From an uncultured Collinsella sp. (GTDB taxonomy: Bacteria > Actinomycetota > Coriobacteriia > Coriobacteriales > Coriobacteriaceae): a stretch of DNA of 6,191 nt. Each line of letters begins with the position of its first letter. Position 1 is the first letter of the stretch. A program made the translations under genes and the position numbers. Below, piece after piece: positions 1-5,708 of this stretch. The notes under the pieces were generated by a model. The model saw only the letters and a list, made by a program, of their open reading frames with translations. It did no database searches and was not told the origin of the DNA. Where the stretch lies: contig CAAECT010000235.1 of the NCBI GenBank assembly GCA_900754435.1, positions 1-6,191 of the forward strand, in the 5' to 3' direction.

Positions 1-34
1 ACAAACGACCGGCCAGACAACCCCAACACAAAGA

Positions 35-73
35 AAGGCTCCCCTCTCGCCCAGTGGACGGGAGGGGAGCCTT
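35..73 (-). terminator. Intrinsic terminator of the ABC transporter operon
   Basis: A 12-bp perfect inverted repeat (35-46 with 62-73, core GGCTCCCCTC) extends to about 15 bp with one G-T wobble and leaves a 9-nt loop at 50-58. Read on the minus strand, the hairpin is followed directly by the T-rich run TTTCTTTGTGTT. It begins about 69 nt past the stop codon of the ATPase gene, the last gene of the operon. GC-rich stem, short loop and U-tract are the classic signs of Rho-independent termination. Confidence 0.88.
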
Positions 74-141
74 ATATGTGACCGCGGCAAAAGGATGGCA
101 ATACCGCAGTCGCCCAAAGGGAGGGCCTGGATGCACCGGGC

Positions 142-1341
142 CTAGATAAGGTTCTTGCCAGATACCTTATCGAAGAGGTGGGTCGCGTTCTTCTCGAACT
201 TGAACCAGATGGGGTCGCCCGCCTTGAGCGCACCCTTGACCTCAAGGTCGACAACGGGAATGATCAGGACGAACTGGCCATCGGGAGCGGTCACGTGGAC
301 ATGCTCGGTCGAACCCATGAGCTCGGTCACCTCGACGGTACCCTGGAGCGCGCCCTCCTCGCCCTTGTCGGCAAGCAGGATCTGCTCGGGACGCACGCCG
401 GCCGTAATCTCCTTCACGTCGCCACCGTCCCAGTTGAGGGCAAGCTGAGCGCAAGTCTCGGGGGCGAGCGCCACGTTCATATCCTTGGTCTTGACGGTAA
501 AGCCGTTGCCCAAGCGCACCAGCTGGGCATCGAAGAAGTTCATCTGCGGCACGCCGATGAAGCCGGCGACGAAGATGTTCGCGGGATGGTTGAAGACCTC
601 CTGCGGCGTGGCGATCTGCTGGACGACGCCGTCCTTCATGACCACGATGCGGTCGCCAAGGGTCATGGCCTCGGTCTGGTCGTGAGTGACGTAGATGAAC
701 GTGCCCTTGATCTCGTGGCGCAGCTTGATGAGCTCGGCACGCATCTGGTTACGAAGCTTGGCGTCCAGGTTGGACAGCGGCTCGTCCATCAGGAAGACCT
801 TGGGGTCACGCACGATGGCGCGGCCGATAGCGACACGCTGACGCTGGCCGCCCGAAAGCGCCTTGGGCTTACGGTCGAGGTACTCGGTAATACCCAGGAT
901 CTCGGCAGCGGAGCGAACCTTACGGTCGATCTCGTCCTTGGAGACCTTCTTGAGCTCAAGCGTAAACGCCATGTTCTCGTACACCGTCATGTTGGGGTAC
1001 AGAGCGTAGCTCTGGAACACCATGGCGATGTCGCGGTCCTTGGGCGCCACGTCGTTGACCCGCTTGCCGTCGATGAGCACGTCGCCCGAGGTAATGTCCT
1101 CCAGGCCGGCGACCATGCGCATCGTCGTGGACTTACCGCAGCCAGACGGGCCAACGAGGACGACGAACTCCTGGTCGTGAACGGTGAGGTTAAAGTCCTC
1201 AACAGCGAGCACGCCATCCTCGGTAACCTTGAGGTTGTGCTTCTTCTCCTCGGTCTTCTTCTTTTTGCCAAAGAAGCCCTTCTTTTTGGACTCGGTGTTG
1301 GGATACACCTTCTGAACATGTTTGAGAACGATCTCGGCCAT
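142..1341 (-). CDS. Sugar ABC transporter ATP-binding protein, MsmK/UgpC/MalK type
   Basis: This 399-residue protein is the ATPase that powers the two permeases encoded just upstream in the operon. Visible motifs are Walker A GPSGCGKST (64-72), Q-loop Q110, signature LSGGQ (162-166), Walker B VFLMDEP (182-188), D-loop SNLD (190-193) and the switch histidine H220. The C-terminal part, about 265-399, has the OB-fold/TOBE character of MalK-type subunits, including GVRPEQ at 315-320. I start it at the ATG at 1341 (MAEIVLKHV), preceded by AAAGG seven bases upstream; the open frame extends 28 codons further but that stretch does not look like the family. Unlike enteric MalK, the N terminus carries a lysine-rich insert at about residues 15-42 (KKKGFFGKKKK core) between the first beta strand and VLAVEDFNL. 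Similar inserts are, from memory, common in MsmK-like ATPases of gut Clostridia and Coriobacteriia. In Gram-positives such ATPases may serve several importers; having its own operon suggests this one is mainly dedicated. The family call is very secure; the sugar is unknown. Confidence 0.95.
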   Translation of the reverse strand: MAEIVLKHVQKVYPNTESKKKGFFGKKKKTEEKKHNLKVTEDGVLAVEDFNLTVHDQEFVVLVGPSGCGKSTTMRMVAGLEDITSGDVLIDGKRVNDVAPKDRDIAMVFQSYALYPNMTVYENMAFTLELKKVSKDEIDRKVRSAAEILGITEYLDRKPKALSGGQRQRVAIGRAIVRDPKVFLMDEPLSNLDAKLRNQMRAELIKLRHEIKGTFIYVTHDQTEAMTLGDRIVVMKDGVVQQIATPQEVFNHPANIFVAGFIGVPQMNFFDAQLVRLGNGFTVKTKDMNVALAPETCAQLALNWDGGDVKEITAGVRPEQILLADKGEEGALQGTVEVTELMGSTEHVHVTAPDGQFVLIIPVVDLEVKGALKAGDPIWFKFEKNATHLFDKVSGKNLI

Positions 1342-1359
1342 GTCTTTACCTTTCGATAT

Positions 1360-1383
1360 GCGGCACCATGTTGAGGGCGCCGC
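1360..1383 (-). other. Small intercistronic hairpin between permease and ATPase genes
   Basis: Within the 67-base gap between the second permease and the ATPase, an 8-bp stem (1360-1367 with 1376-1383, GCGGCRCC with one G-T wobble) closes an 8-nt loop. No T-tract follows on the minus strand, and the ribosome binding site of the ATPase gene (AAAGG at 1349-1353) lies just beyond it. It could tune mRNA stability or translation of the ATPase. The stem is short and could be chance in GC-rich DNA. Confidence 0.35.
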
Positions 1384-1408
1384 AGAAACTTGCAAAACAG
1401 TTACGGCA

Positions 1409-2248
1409 TCAGCCCTTGACGGCACCTGCCACCACGCCGTCGATGATGTACTTCTGGCAGAGGATGTACATGATGACGATGGGGATAACGACCATCATGA
1501 TGCAGGCCATCATGGGGCCGAGCTCGACGTGGCCGTAGCCGCCGCGGAAGTACTGGATCAAGATAGGAATGGTCTTGTACTTGGTGGAGTCGAGAGTGAG
1601 GTAGGGCAGCAGATAGTCGTTCCAGACCCACATGGTCTCGAGGATGCCGACCGAAAGATAGGTGGGCTTCATGATGGGAAGGACGATCTTAAAGAACACC
1701 TGGACCGGGTTGCAGCCGTCGATCATGGCCGCCTCTTCGATCTCGAGCGGGATGTTCTTTACAAAGCCGGCGAACATAAAGACCGCCAGGCCCGCGCCAA
1801 AGCCGAGGTAGATAAAGCAGATGTTGAACGGCGTGTTGAAGCCGATGCGGTCCGCCAAATTGGACAGCGTGAACATGAGCATCTGGAAGGGCACGACCAT
1901 CGAGAAGACGAACAGGTAATAGAAGAAGTTCGAGATCTTGCTGTTGACGCGCACTACGTACCAAGCACACATGGAGCAGCACACCAGAATCAGCACGACC
2001 GACGTGACCGTGATGATGAGCGAGTACATAAATGCCGAAGCAAAGCCCTGCTCGTTAAGGGCATGCATGTAGTTTGCGAGGCCGTTGAACGTCTCGGGCG
2101 TGAGCAAATCGAATGCCGTGGTGGTGCTGATTGCAGTTGCCTTTTTAAAGGAATTGAGCGCAATCATGAACACGGGGTAGATCCACGCGAGCGACAGAAT
2201 CGTAAAGAAAATCGAGAGCGCGCGGTTAAGAGCCTTATCGCGTTTCAT
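1409..2248 (-). CDS. Sugar ABC transporter permease, MalG type (CUT1)
   Basis: This 279-residue integral membrane protein is one of two channel subunits of the importer. Hydrophobic segments lie at about 10-32, 73-97, 106-130, 142-163, 196-218 and 246-264, the six-helix plan of MalG-like permeases. The cytoplasmic EAA loop that docks on the ATPase is at 171-195 (EEAAMIDGCNPVQVFFKI, invariant glycine G178). The C terminus, QKYIIDGVVAGAVKG (265-279), is the conserved tail of this subfamily. Its ATG overlaps the TAA stop of the upstream permease by one base (TAATG). A near-perfect Shine-Dalgarno sequence, AAGGAGGTG at 2257-2265, lies inside the upstream gene, so the two permeases are probably made in step by translational coupling. 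Three cysteines cluster at 90, 91 and 94 at the end of the second helix. Start and family are secure; the transported sugar is not known. Confidence 0.95.
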   Translation of the reverse strand: MKRDKALNRALSIFFTILSLAWIYPVFMIALNSFKKATAISTTTAFDLLTPETFNGLANYMHALNEQGFASAFMYSLIITVTSVVLILVCCSMCAWYVVRVNSKISNFFYYLFVFSMVVPFQMLMFTLSNLADRIGFNTPFNICFIYLGFGAGLAVFMFAGFVKNIPLEIEEAAMIDGCNPVQVFFKIVLPIMKPTYLSVGILETMWVWNDYLLPYLTLDSTKYKTIPILIQYFRGGYGHVELGPMMACIMMVVIPIVIMYILCQKYIIDGVVAGAVKG

Positions 2249-3102
2249 TACTGCTGCACCTCCTTGGACCTCGTGGCCTTAAGCTGAATCATGGAGATGG
2301 CTACGACCAGGATGCAGAAGATAACCGCCTTGGCCTGACCGATGCCCTGCCATGCGATACCGGCACGCGAATAGAACGTGTTGTAGATGTTCAGGGCGAG
2401 CATCTCGGTGGAGTGCGCGGGGGCGCCTCCGGTAAGGGCGAGGTTCTGGTCGAACAGCTTAAAGCCGTTGGTGATGGACAGGAACAGGCAGATGGTGATG
2501 GTCGGCATCAGGTTAGGGATCTTAACCTTCCAAAACGTCTGCCATGCCGTGGCACCGTCGACCTTGGCGGCCTCGATGTAGTCGGACGGAATGGACTGCA
2601 GACCAGCGATGTAGAGGATCATCATGTAGCCGACCTGCTGCCACAGGGTCAGGATGATAAGGCCCCAGAAGCCAGCAGCAGAGTTAAGGGCAATGAGCTG
2701 GGCGCCCACGTTGGAGAGTAGGCAGTTGATCAGAATCTGCCAGATGTAGCCCAGCACGATGCCGCCGATCAGATTGGGCATAAAGAAGATCGTACGGAAG
2801 ATATTGGTGCCCTTGAGCGCTTTGCGGGTGAGCGCCTGCGCAATGGCGAGGGCGATCACGTTGATGAGCACCGTCGACAGGAAGGCAAACGCCACGGTAA
2901 AGAAGAACGACGTGGCAAACTGCGGATCGGACAGTGCGCGCACGTAGTTCTCGATACCGACAAAGTGCGTATTGTTGATGGTAATAAACTGGCAGAACGA
3001 GAGATAGAAGCCCTGGATAAAGGGAATCACGAACCCGATCATAAACGCCAGGCACGTGGGCAGCATAAAGAGCGGCCACCAGCGCTTGAGTGCTTTGCCC
3101 AT
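2248..3102 (-). CDS. Sugar ABC transporter permease, MalF type (CUT1)
   Basis: This 284-residue membrane protein is the partner permease, expected to pair with the MalG-type subunit and the ATPase. Six hydrophobic segments can be seen at about 8-30, 66-90, 103-126, 142-168, 200-216 and 257-275. The EAA loop is at 177-200 (EAAKVDGATAWQTFWKVKI, glycine G183). It lacks the extra N-terminal helices and large periplasmic loop of enteric MalF and has the length usual for Gram-positive CUT1 permeases such as MsmF or UgpA. The ATG at 3102 follows AAAGGA with a 7-nt spacer. Its TAA stop shares one base with the next start codon. It lies 87 bases below the binding-protein gene, and that gap is dominated by a strong hairpin. 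Confidence 0.95.
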   Translation of the reverse strand: MGKALKRWWPLFMLPTCLAFMIGFVIPFIQGFYLSFCQFITINNTHFVGIENYVRALSDPQFATSFFFTVAFAFLSTVLINVIALAIAQALTRKALKGTNIFRTIFFMPNLIGGIVLGYIWQILINCLLSNVGAQLIALNSAAGFWGLIILTLWQQVGYMMILYIAGLQSIPSDYIEAAKVDGATAWQTFWKVKIPNLMPTITICLFLSITNGFKLFDQNLALTGGAPAHSTEMLALNIYNTFYSRAGIAWQGIGQAKAVIFCILVVAISMIQLKATRSKEVQQ

Positions 3103-3122
3103 AGAAGGGTCCTTTCAATATG

Positions 3123-3158
3123 CAGGGGGCGGGCAAACCAACGTCTGCCCGCCCCCTG
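3123..3158 (-). other. Strong intercistronic stem-loop between binding-protein and permease genes
   Basis: A perfect 13-bp GC-rich inverted repeat (CAGGGGGCGGGCA at 3123-3135 pairing with 3146-3158) closes a 10-nt loop. On the minus strand it lies between the stop of the substrate-binding-protein gene (3190) and the ribosome binding site of the first permease (3111-3116). No T-tract follows (CATATTG), so it is a poor full terminator. In many binding-protein operons, stable stem-loops at this point protect the upstream message from 3' exonucleases and raise the binding protein over the membrane subunits. That role is inferred here from position and stability. Confidence 0.75.
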
Positions 3159-3189
3159 TCGCTAATCAGATAGCTTGGGCAGCAACTAC

Positions 3190-4506
3190 TTACTCGGAAG
3201 CAGCCTTCTCGGTCTTCCAGCCATCGACGAAGGCATTCTTGACGCCGTCCCACTTGCTGTTGTCGGCAGCATAGGCGATCAGAGCCTGCTTGAGGTTCTT
3301 CTTCCACTCCTCAGAGGGGATGTAGACGAAGTCCCAAGCGACGGTCTTCTTGCCGTCCTTGGCCATGGCGACGGCCTGCTGCGAGAAGACGTTGGTGGTT
3401 TCCTTGGCGCTCTTGAACGGGGCAGTCAGACCCATCTTGTCAGCGATGATGCTGGTGGCGGTGTCAGAAGTGACGCACCAATACATGAAGTCCTCGGTGG
3501 CCTTCTGGGCATCCTCGGAAGCCTGGGAGCTGACACACCAGTAGTTCTCGCCGCCGGAGCACAGGCCCTGGTTCTCCTCGCCGTCGACACCGATGTAGAT
3601 GGGCATCATGCCAATCTGATCGTCGGTCATGCCGGCCTTGGTGAGGTCAGCGTAGGCCCAGGAGCCGTTCTGATAGAAGACGGCCTTGCCGGTTGCGAAC
3701 TCGTTGGTGGCGTCGTCGCCGGTCTTGGAGGCAAGCTGCGAAGGATCGCAGGTGGAGTCGGTGATGTACAGGTCGAAAATCTGCTTGAAGTTGTCGAGAT
3801 ACTCGCCCTTGATCTCGTCGTCCTCCTGGTTGTGCTCCTTCTCGAACTCGTAGTAGAGCGGGAGGTTGGCGAGGTGGGTGGTGTAGCGCCAGCTGGAGGA
3901 GTCATCCATGCCAGCAGAAGTGAAGGCACCCTCAATGCCAAGCTCGTCCTTGCGGGCCTGGATGTCGTCGGCACAAGCCTTCAGCTTGTCGAAGGAGTTG
4001 ATGTCCTCGGCCTTGTAGCCAGCCTTCTCGAGCAGCTGCTTGTTGTAGATGATGCCGTAGCTCTCCTGGACCCAGTCGATACCCAGATCCTTGCCATCGG
4101 ACTGCAGAGCCAGGGAGTCGTCAATGAGCTCACCGCGGAGCTTGGTATCGGACAGGTCGGCGCAGTAATCCTTCCAGTTCTTAAGGCCGGTGGGGCCGTT
4201 GACCTGGAACAGGGTCGGAGCGGAGCTCTTGGACATCTCGGACTTGAGCTTCTCCTCGTAGGTGTTGGAGGCAGCGGTCACGATCTTGACCTCGACGCCC
4301 TTCTCCTTCTTATAGGCCTTGGCGATCTCCTTCCACTCCTTGTCGACCTCGGGCTTGAATTGGAGGAAGTAGACCTCGGCAGCGTCACCAGAAGCAGAGG
4401 AGCCGGAGCCGGCAGAACCACCGCAGCCCACGAGACCCAGACCAAGAACCGCAGCCGCGGAACCAGCAAAGCCCAGGAACTGCCTTCTGCTCATTTCGTT
4501 CTTCAT
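3190..4506 (-). CDS. Extracellular sugar-binding lipoprotein of the CUT1 ABC importer, Tat-type signal
   Basis: This 438-residue protein is the extracytoplasmic receptor that delivers sugar to the two permeases encoded downstream. The N terminus shows a twin-arginine motif SRRQFLG (6-12), a hydrophobic stretch and a lipobox LVGC with the lipidated cysteine at residue 28. It should therefore be exported folded through the Tat route and anchored as a lipoprotein. A small Gly/Ser-rich linker (29-45) precedes the binding domain. The mature part has the size and pattern of family 1 solute-binding proteins (for example TLFQVNGP and SYGIIYNKQLLEKAGY), and it contains six further cysteines. I choose the ATG at 4506 because AAAGGGTGG (4513-4521) sits a few bases upstream; an in-frame GTG at 4524 would place that sequence inside the gene. 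It is the first gene of the operon. The sugar cannot be read from the sequence. Confidence 0.93.
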   Translation of the reverse strand: MKNEMSRRQFLGFAGSAAAVLGLGLVGCGGSAGSGSSASGDAAEVYFLQFKPEVDKEWKEIAKAYKKEKGVEVKIVTAASNTYEEKLKSEMSKSSAPTLFQVNGPTGLKNWKDYCADLSDTKLRGELIDDSLALQSDGKDLGIDWVQESYGIIYNKQLLEKAGYKAEDINSFDKLKACADDIQARKDELGIEGAFTSAGMDDSSSWRYTTHLANLPLYYEFEKEHNQEDDEIKGEYLDNFKQIFDLYITDSTCDPSQLASKTGDDATNEFATGKAVFYQNGSWAYADLTKAGMTDDQIGMMPIYIGVDGEENQGLCSGGENYWCVSSQASEDAQKATEDFMYWCVTSDTATSIIADKMGLTAPFKSAKETTNVFSQQAVAMAKDGKKTVAWDFVYIPSEEWKKNLKQALIAYAADNSKWDGVKNAFVDGWKTEKAASE

Positions 4507-4512
4507 TACAAT

Positions 4513-4521
4513 CCACCCTTT
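4513..4521 (-). promoter_or_regulatory. Ribosome binding site of the sugar-binding-protein gene
   Basis: The minus strand reads AAAGGGTGG, then six bases, then ATG at 4506. This placement decides the start codon in favour of the ATG over the upstream in-frame GTG at 4524, which has no comparable site. Confidence 0.65.
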
Positions 4522-4529
4522 CACACCGT

Positions 4530-4548
4530 GGCGGCACCCTTTGCCGCC
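4530..4548 (-). other. Leader hairpin just upstream of the binding-protein ribosome binding site
   Basis: A perfect 7-bp GC stem (GGCGGCA at 4530-4536 with 4542-4548) closes a 5-nt loop. It lies in the predicted 5' leader, 8 bases before the AAAGGGTGG site. A second, weaker 4-bp GGGG/CCCC hairpin lies further upstream (about 4567-4580). They may protect the 5' end or shape translation. No known riboswitch fold is recognised. Confidence 0.4.
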
Positions 4549-4594
4549 GCCTTCGGAGATTGGCTCGGGGACTTTGCCCCTTTTGCTGATTTGT

Positions 4595-4623
4595 ACGATA
4601 CGCTATTTGGCTAGTTGTTTGAA
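4595..4623 (-). promoter_or_regulatory. Predicted promoter of the ABC transporter operon
   Basis: On the minus strand a -35-like TTCAAA (4618-4623) and a -10-like TATCGT (4595-4600) are separated by 17 bp, giving a start near 4588 and a leader of about 80 nt. Each hexamer matches consensus at only four of six positions. The stronger argument is similarity to the predicted promoter of the neighbouring regulator, which has TTTAAA, 16 bp and TATCGT. Both spacers start CAACT and carry AAAT a few bases before the -10. The -35 is buried in a palindrome proposed as an operator. Confidence 0.5.
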
Positions 4624-4626
4624 CAA
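4615..4626. promoter_or_regulatory. Putative GntR/HutC operator over the ABC operon promoter
   Basis: TTGTTTGAACAA on the plus strand has TTGTT and AACAA half-sites around a 2-bp centre. It differs by one base from the GTTTAAAC core of the two sites beside the PTS gene. It covers the predicted -35 of the ABC operon, so binding would block RNA polymerase. The assignment to the regulator at 4813-5532 rests on family operator rules and on repetition of the motif in this locus. Confidence 0.5.
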
Positions 4627-4669
4627 GTATTACTAGAGCGGTAGAAAAACTTCGGTGAACGGTAATTTC

Positions 4670-4689
4670 AACTTGATACTTGACAAGTT
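4670..4689. repeat. Nested inverted repeats upstream of the ABC operon
   Basis: An 11-bp palindrome ACTTG-A-CAAGT (4678-4688) is nested with a further AACTTG at 4670-4675, which also pairs with CAAGTT at 4684-4689. A related ACAAGTA occurs at 4624-4630. This could be a binding site for a second regulator between the two proposed GntR operators. No family is assigned. Confidence 0.35.
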
Positions 4690-4701
4690 TTGTATAAACA
4701 A
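4690..4701. promoter_or_regulatory. Putative upstream GntR/HutC operator of the ABC operon
   Basis: TTGTATAAACAA contains TTGT and ACAA half-sites around four bases, and its core GTATAAAC fits the HutC-subfamily rule GT-N-TA-N-AC. It resembles the palindrome I recall for Bacillus TreR (TTGTATATACAA). Its centre lies 75 bp from the promoter-proximal site at 4615-4626, about seven helical turns, which would allow two bound dimers on one DNA face. A weak alternative minus-strand promoter (TTGTTT, 17 bp, TATCAA) would also overlap it. Confidence 0.5.
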
Positions 4702-4720
4702 TTATTTGTTATCGAATGCA

Positions 4721-4773
4721 GAGAAAACGCCCGGTCAAGCCGATGCATCGTCGGTTTGACCGGGCGTTTTCTC
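4721..4773 (-). terminator. Intrinsic terminator of the GntR-family regulator gene
   Basis: A 23-bp stem (4721-4743 with 4751-4773, a single G-T wobble) closes a 7-nt loop. Its GC core CGCCCGGTCAA is flanked by GAGAAAA and TTTTCTC, so the 3' arm on the minus strand ends in a T-rich stretch. It begins 39 bases after the regulator's stop codon. It should insulate the regulator from the ABC operon downstream on the same strand, and its near-symmetry means it could also stop plus-strand transcripts. Confidence 0.9.
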
Positions 4774-4812
4774 TTTGAGGGCATGAGTCTCGTCAGGCTG
4801 CGAGCTAGCCGG

Positions 4813-5532
4813 CTATCGCTTGGAATTGACGCGGTAATGGAAGATCTCGGGGTGTGTGCGAGTGTGCGTCACCTCAAACAAGATGCCATCCGAGGTGTAC
4901 GACTGACTCTCCATGACGGCAACGCAGTTGTATTTGCCGAGGTCAAGATAGCTGCAGTCTTCATCGTTGGCGAGCTCGACACTCACCGTACGGCGGCTCG
5001 CCATCACTTTGACACCGCGCTTGTGCTCCAGATAGCCGTAAATAGAATCTGCCGCGATCTCGGGGGTCAGGCCCTTGGCGATCGACGCCAAAAAATAGCC
5101 ATGGTCCACTTGGCGCGCGTTGCCGTTGAGGCTTCGGACACGCACTACGCGAATAAGCTCCTCGCCCACCCTAAAGCCCAGGCGACAAGAGAGCTGCTCG
5201 GTGCAAATCAAATGTTCAAAGGACTTAACGACCGTCGATGCAACGGCATTGTTGCGTTTTGCAAACTCGCCAAACGACTCAACCTCTTCGAGTGCGCCCA
5301 ACATGTCGGTTTCGCCCTTAAGCCAAATAACGCGCACGCCCTTGCCGTGTATGGGCTGCACAAACATCCCGTCGGCCAGCATACTCAAGGCGCGACGGAC
5401 GGTATTGCGAGTGCATCCGAACTCCGCGGTCAGCTCGGCTTCGGTTGGCAGCATCTCCTGAAACGCATAGGTCCCATTAATGATGCGCGAGCGTATTTCT
5501 CGGTAGATTCCTTCGTATATCGCTTTTGGCAT
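4813..5532 (-). CDS. GntR-family transcriptional regulator with UTRA domain (HutC/TreR-like)
   Basis: This 239-residue protein should bind DNA as a dimer and release it when a small molecule, likely a sugar or sugar phosphate, binds the UTRA domain. Residues 1-70 form the GntR winged helix-turn-helix: AIYEGIYREIRSRI helix, LPTEAELTAEFGCTRNTVRRAL (28-49) as the HTH, and the IHGKGVRV wing (61-68). Residues about 95-233 match a UTRA ligand domain, with SIYGYLEHKRGVKV (163-176) and the terminal LFEVTHTRTHPEIFHYRV (218-235). I start at the ATG at 5532, preceded by AGAGGTG five bases away; the open frame runs 15 codons further but loses the family alignment. It is divergent from a PTS gene and upstream of the ABC operon, with matching palindromes in both intergenic regions, which suggests local control of both. 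The layout recalls TreR-type repressors of Gram-positives, but the PTS partner is alpha-glucoside-like, so I do not name it treR. Confidence 0.93.
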   Translation of the reverse strand: MPKAIYEGIYREIRSRIINGTYAFQEMLPTEAELTAEFGCTRNTVRRALSMLADGMFVQPIHGKGVRVIWLKGETDMLGALEEVESFGEFAKRNNAVASTVVKSFEHLICTEQLSCRLGFRVGEELIRVVRVRSLNGNARQVDHGYFLASIAKGLTPEIAADSIYGYLEHKRGVKVMASRRTVSVELANDEDCSYLDLGKYNCVAVMESQSYTSDGILFEVTHTRTHPEIFHYRVNSKR

Positions 5533-5537
5533 TGTTT

Positions 5538-5544
5538 CACCTCT
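5538..5544 (-). promoter_or_regulatory. Ribosome binding site fixing the regulator's start
   Basis: The minus strand reads AGAGGTG, five bases (AAACA), then ATG at 5532. The in-frame ATG at 5577 lies within or before the predicted transcription start near 5561, so the start at 5532 is favoured. Confidence 0.7.
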
Positions 5545-5567
5545 ATATTGTTCATTTCCGGCTAGGC

Positions 5568-5595
5568 ACGATAGCATTTCTTAAAGTTGTTTAAA
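5568..5595 (-). promoter_or_regulatory. Predicted promoter of the GntR-family regulator
   Basis: The minus strand shows TTTAAA (5590-5595), a 16-bp spacer and TATCGT (5568-5573) preceded by TGC, an extended -10 feature. Transcription would start near 5561, giving a leader of about 29 nt. The -35 lies inside the palindrome GTTTAAAC, which suggests autorepression. The same -10 hexamer and a similar spacer occur at the ABC operon promoter. Confidence 0.5.
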
Positions 5596-5598
5596 CCG
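5587..5598. promoter_or_regulatory. Putative GntR/HutC operator at the regulator's own promoter
   Basis: TTGTTTAAAC at 5587-5596 contains the perfect 8-bp palindrome GTTTAAAC (5589-5596), fitting the HutC-type GT-N-TA-N-AC pattern. The same 10-mer recurs at 5709-5718. It overlaps the predicted -35 of the regulator gene, a usual place for an autoregulatory operator. Confidence 0.55.
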
Positions 5599-5607
5599 AA
5601 TATCGGT
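5595..5607. repeat. Short inverted repeat adjacent to the operator
   Basis: ACCGA-ATA-TCGGT is a perfect 5-bp inverted repeat with a 3-bp centre that abuts the GTTTAAAC operator on the upstream side of the regulator's promoter. It may be a second protein site or an accessory half-site. It is short and could be chance. Confidence 0.25.
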
Positions 5608-5695
5608 AAAGCGACAGGATTTAACCGTTGACGGTTTCTGTCATGCCCAAATCGGTTTCGCTCAAAACTGCCGGTACGACAATCGTCTGGTCCTC

Positions 5696-5701
5696 TACAA
5701 T
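5696..5701 (+). promoter_or_regulatory. Possible -10 element of the PTS gene
   Basis: TACAAT matches the -10 consensus at five of six positions and lies 60 bases before the EIIC start codon. No good -35 is seen at 16-18 bp spacing, so the promoter may need an activator, or the real one may lie elsewhere. If it is used, transcription would start near 5708, directly at the palindrome at 5709-5718. Confidence 0.35.
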
Positions 5702-5708
5702 GAATCCA

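Noticed and set aside
178..1374. A 398-codon plus-strand open frame opposite the ABC ATPase gene
   Set aside because: It is antisense to a gene with every ABC ATPase motif intact. Its translation is rich in Leu, Val, His, Asp and Gly, as expected from the reverse complement of GC-biased codons, and has no recognisable domain.
1322..2287. A 321-codon plus-strand open frame opposite the MalG-type permease
   Set aside because: Its translation is an Asp/His/Glu/Arg-rich shadow of the hydrophobic permease sequence and spans the intercistronic gap and the permease junction.
3175..4614. A 479-codon plus-strand open frame opposite the sugar-binding-protein gene
   Set aside because: It is low-complexity, Leu/Val/Gly-rich antisense of a clear binding-protein gene and runs through that gene's leader and promoter. 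The minus-strand frame has a signal peptide, lipobox and family motifs.
4680..4708. Plus-strand TTGACA with a possible -10 (TATTTG)
   Set aside because: The -35 is perfect but the -10 is poor, and transcription would point into the terminator hairpin and antisense to the regulator with no gene to serve. The TTGACA is explained by the ACTTG/CAAGT palindrome.
4721..4773. The 23-bp inverted repeat as a mobile-element end or attachment site
   Set aside because: It is a single hairpin with a GC core and T-rich end placed just after a stop codon, which is fully explained as a terminator. No transposase, integrase or target duplication is nearby.
4690..5565. A 291-codon plus-strand open frame opposite the GntR-family regulator
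   Set aside because: It starts inside the proposed operator, runs through the terminator hairpin and covers the regulator in antisense. No protein family is recognisable.
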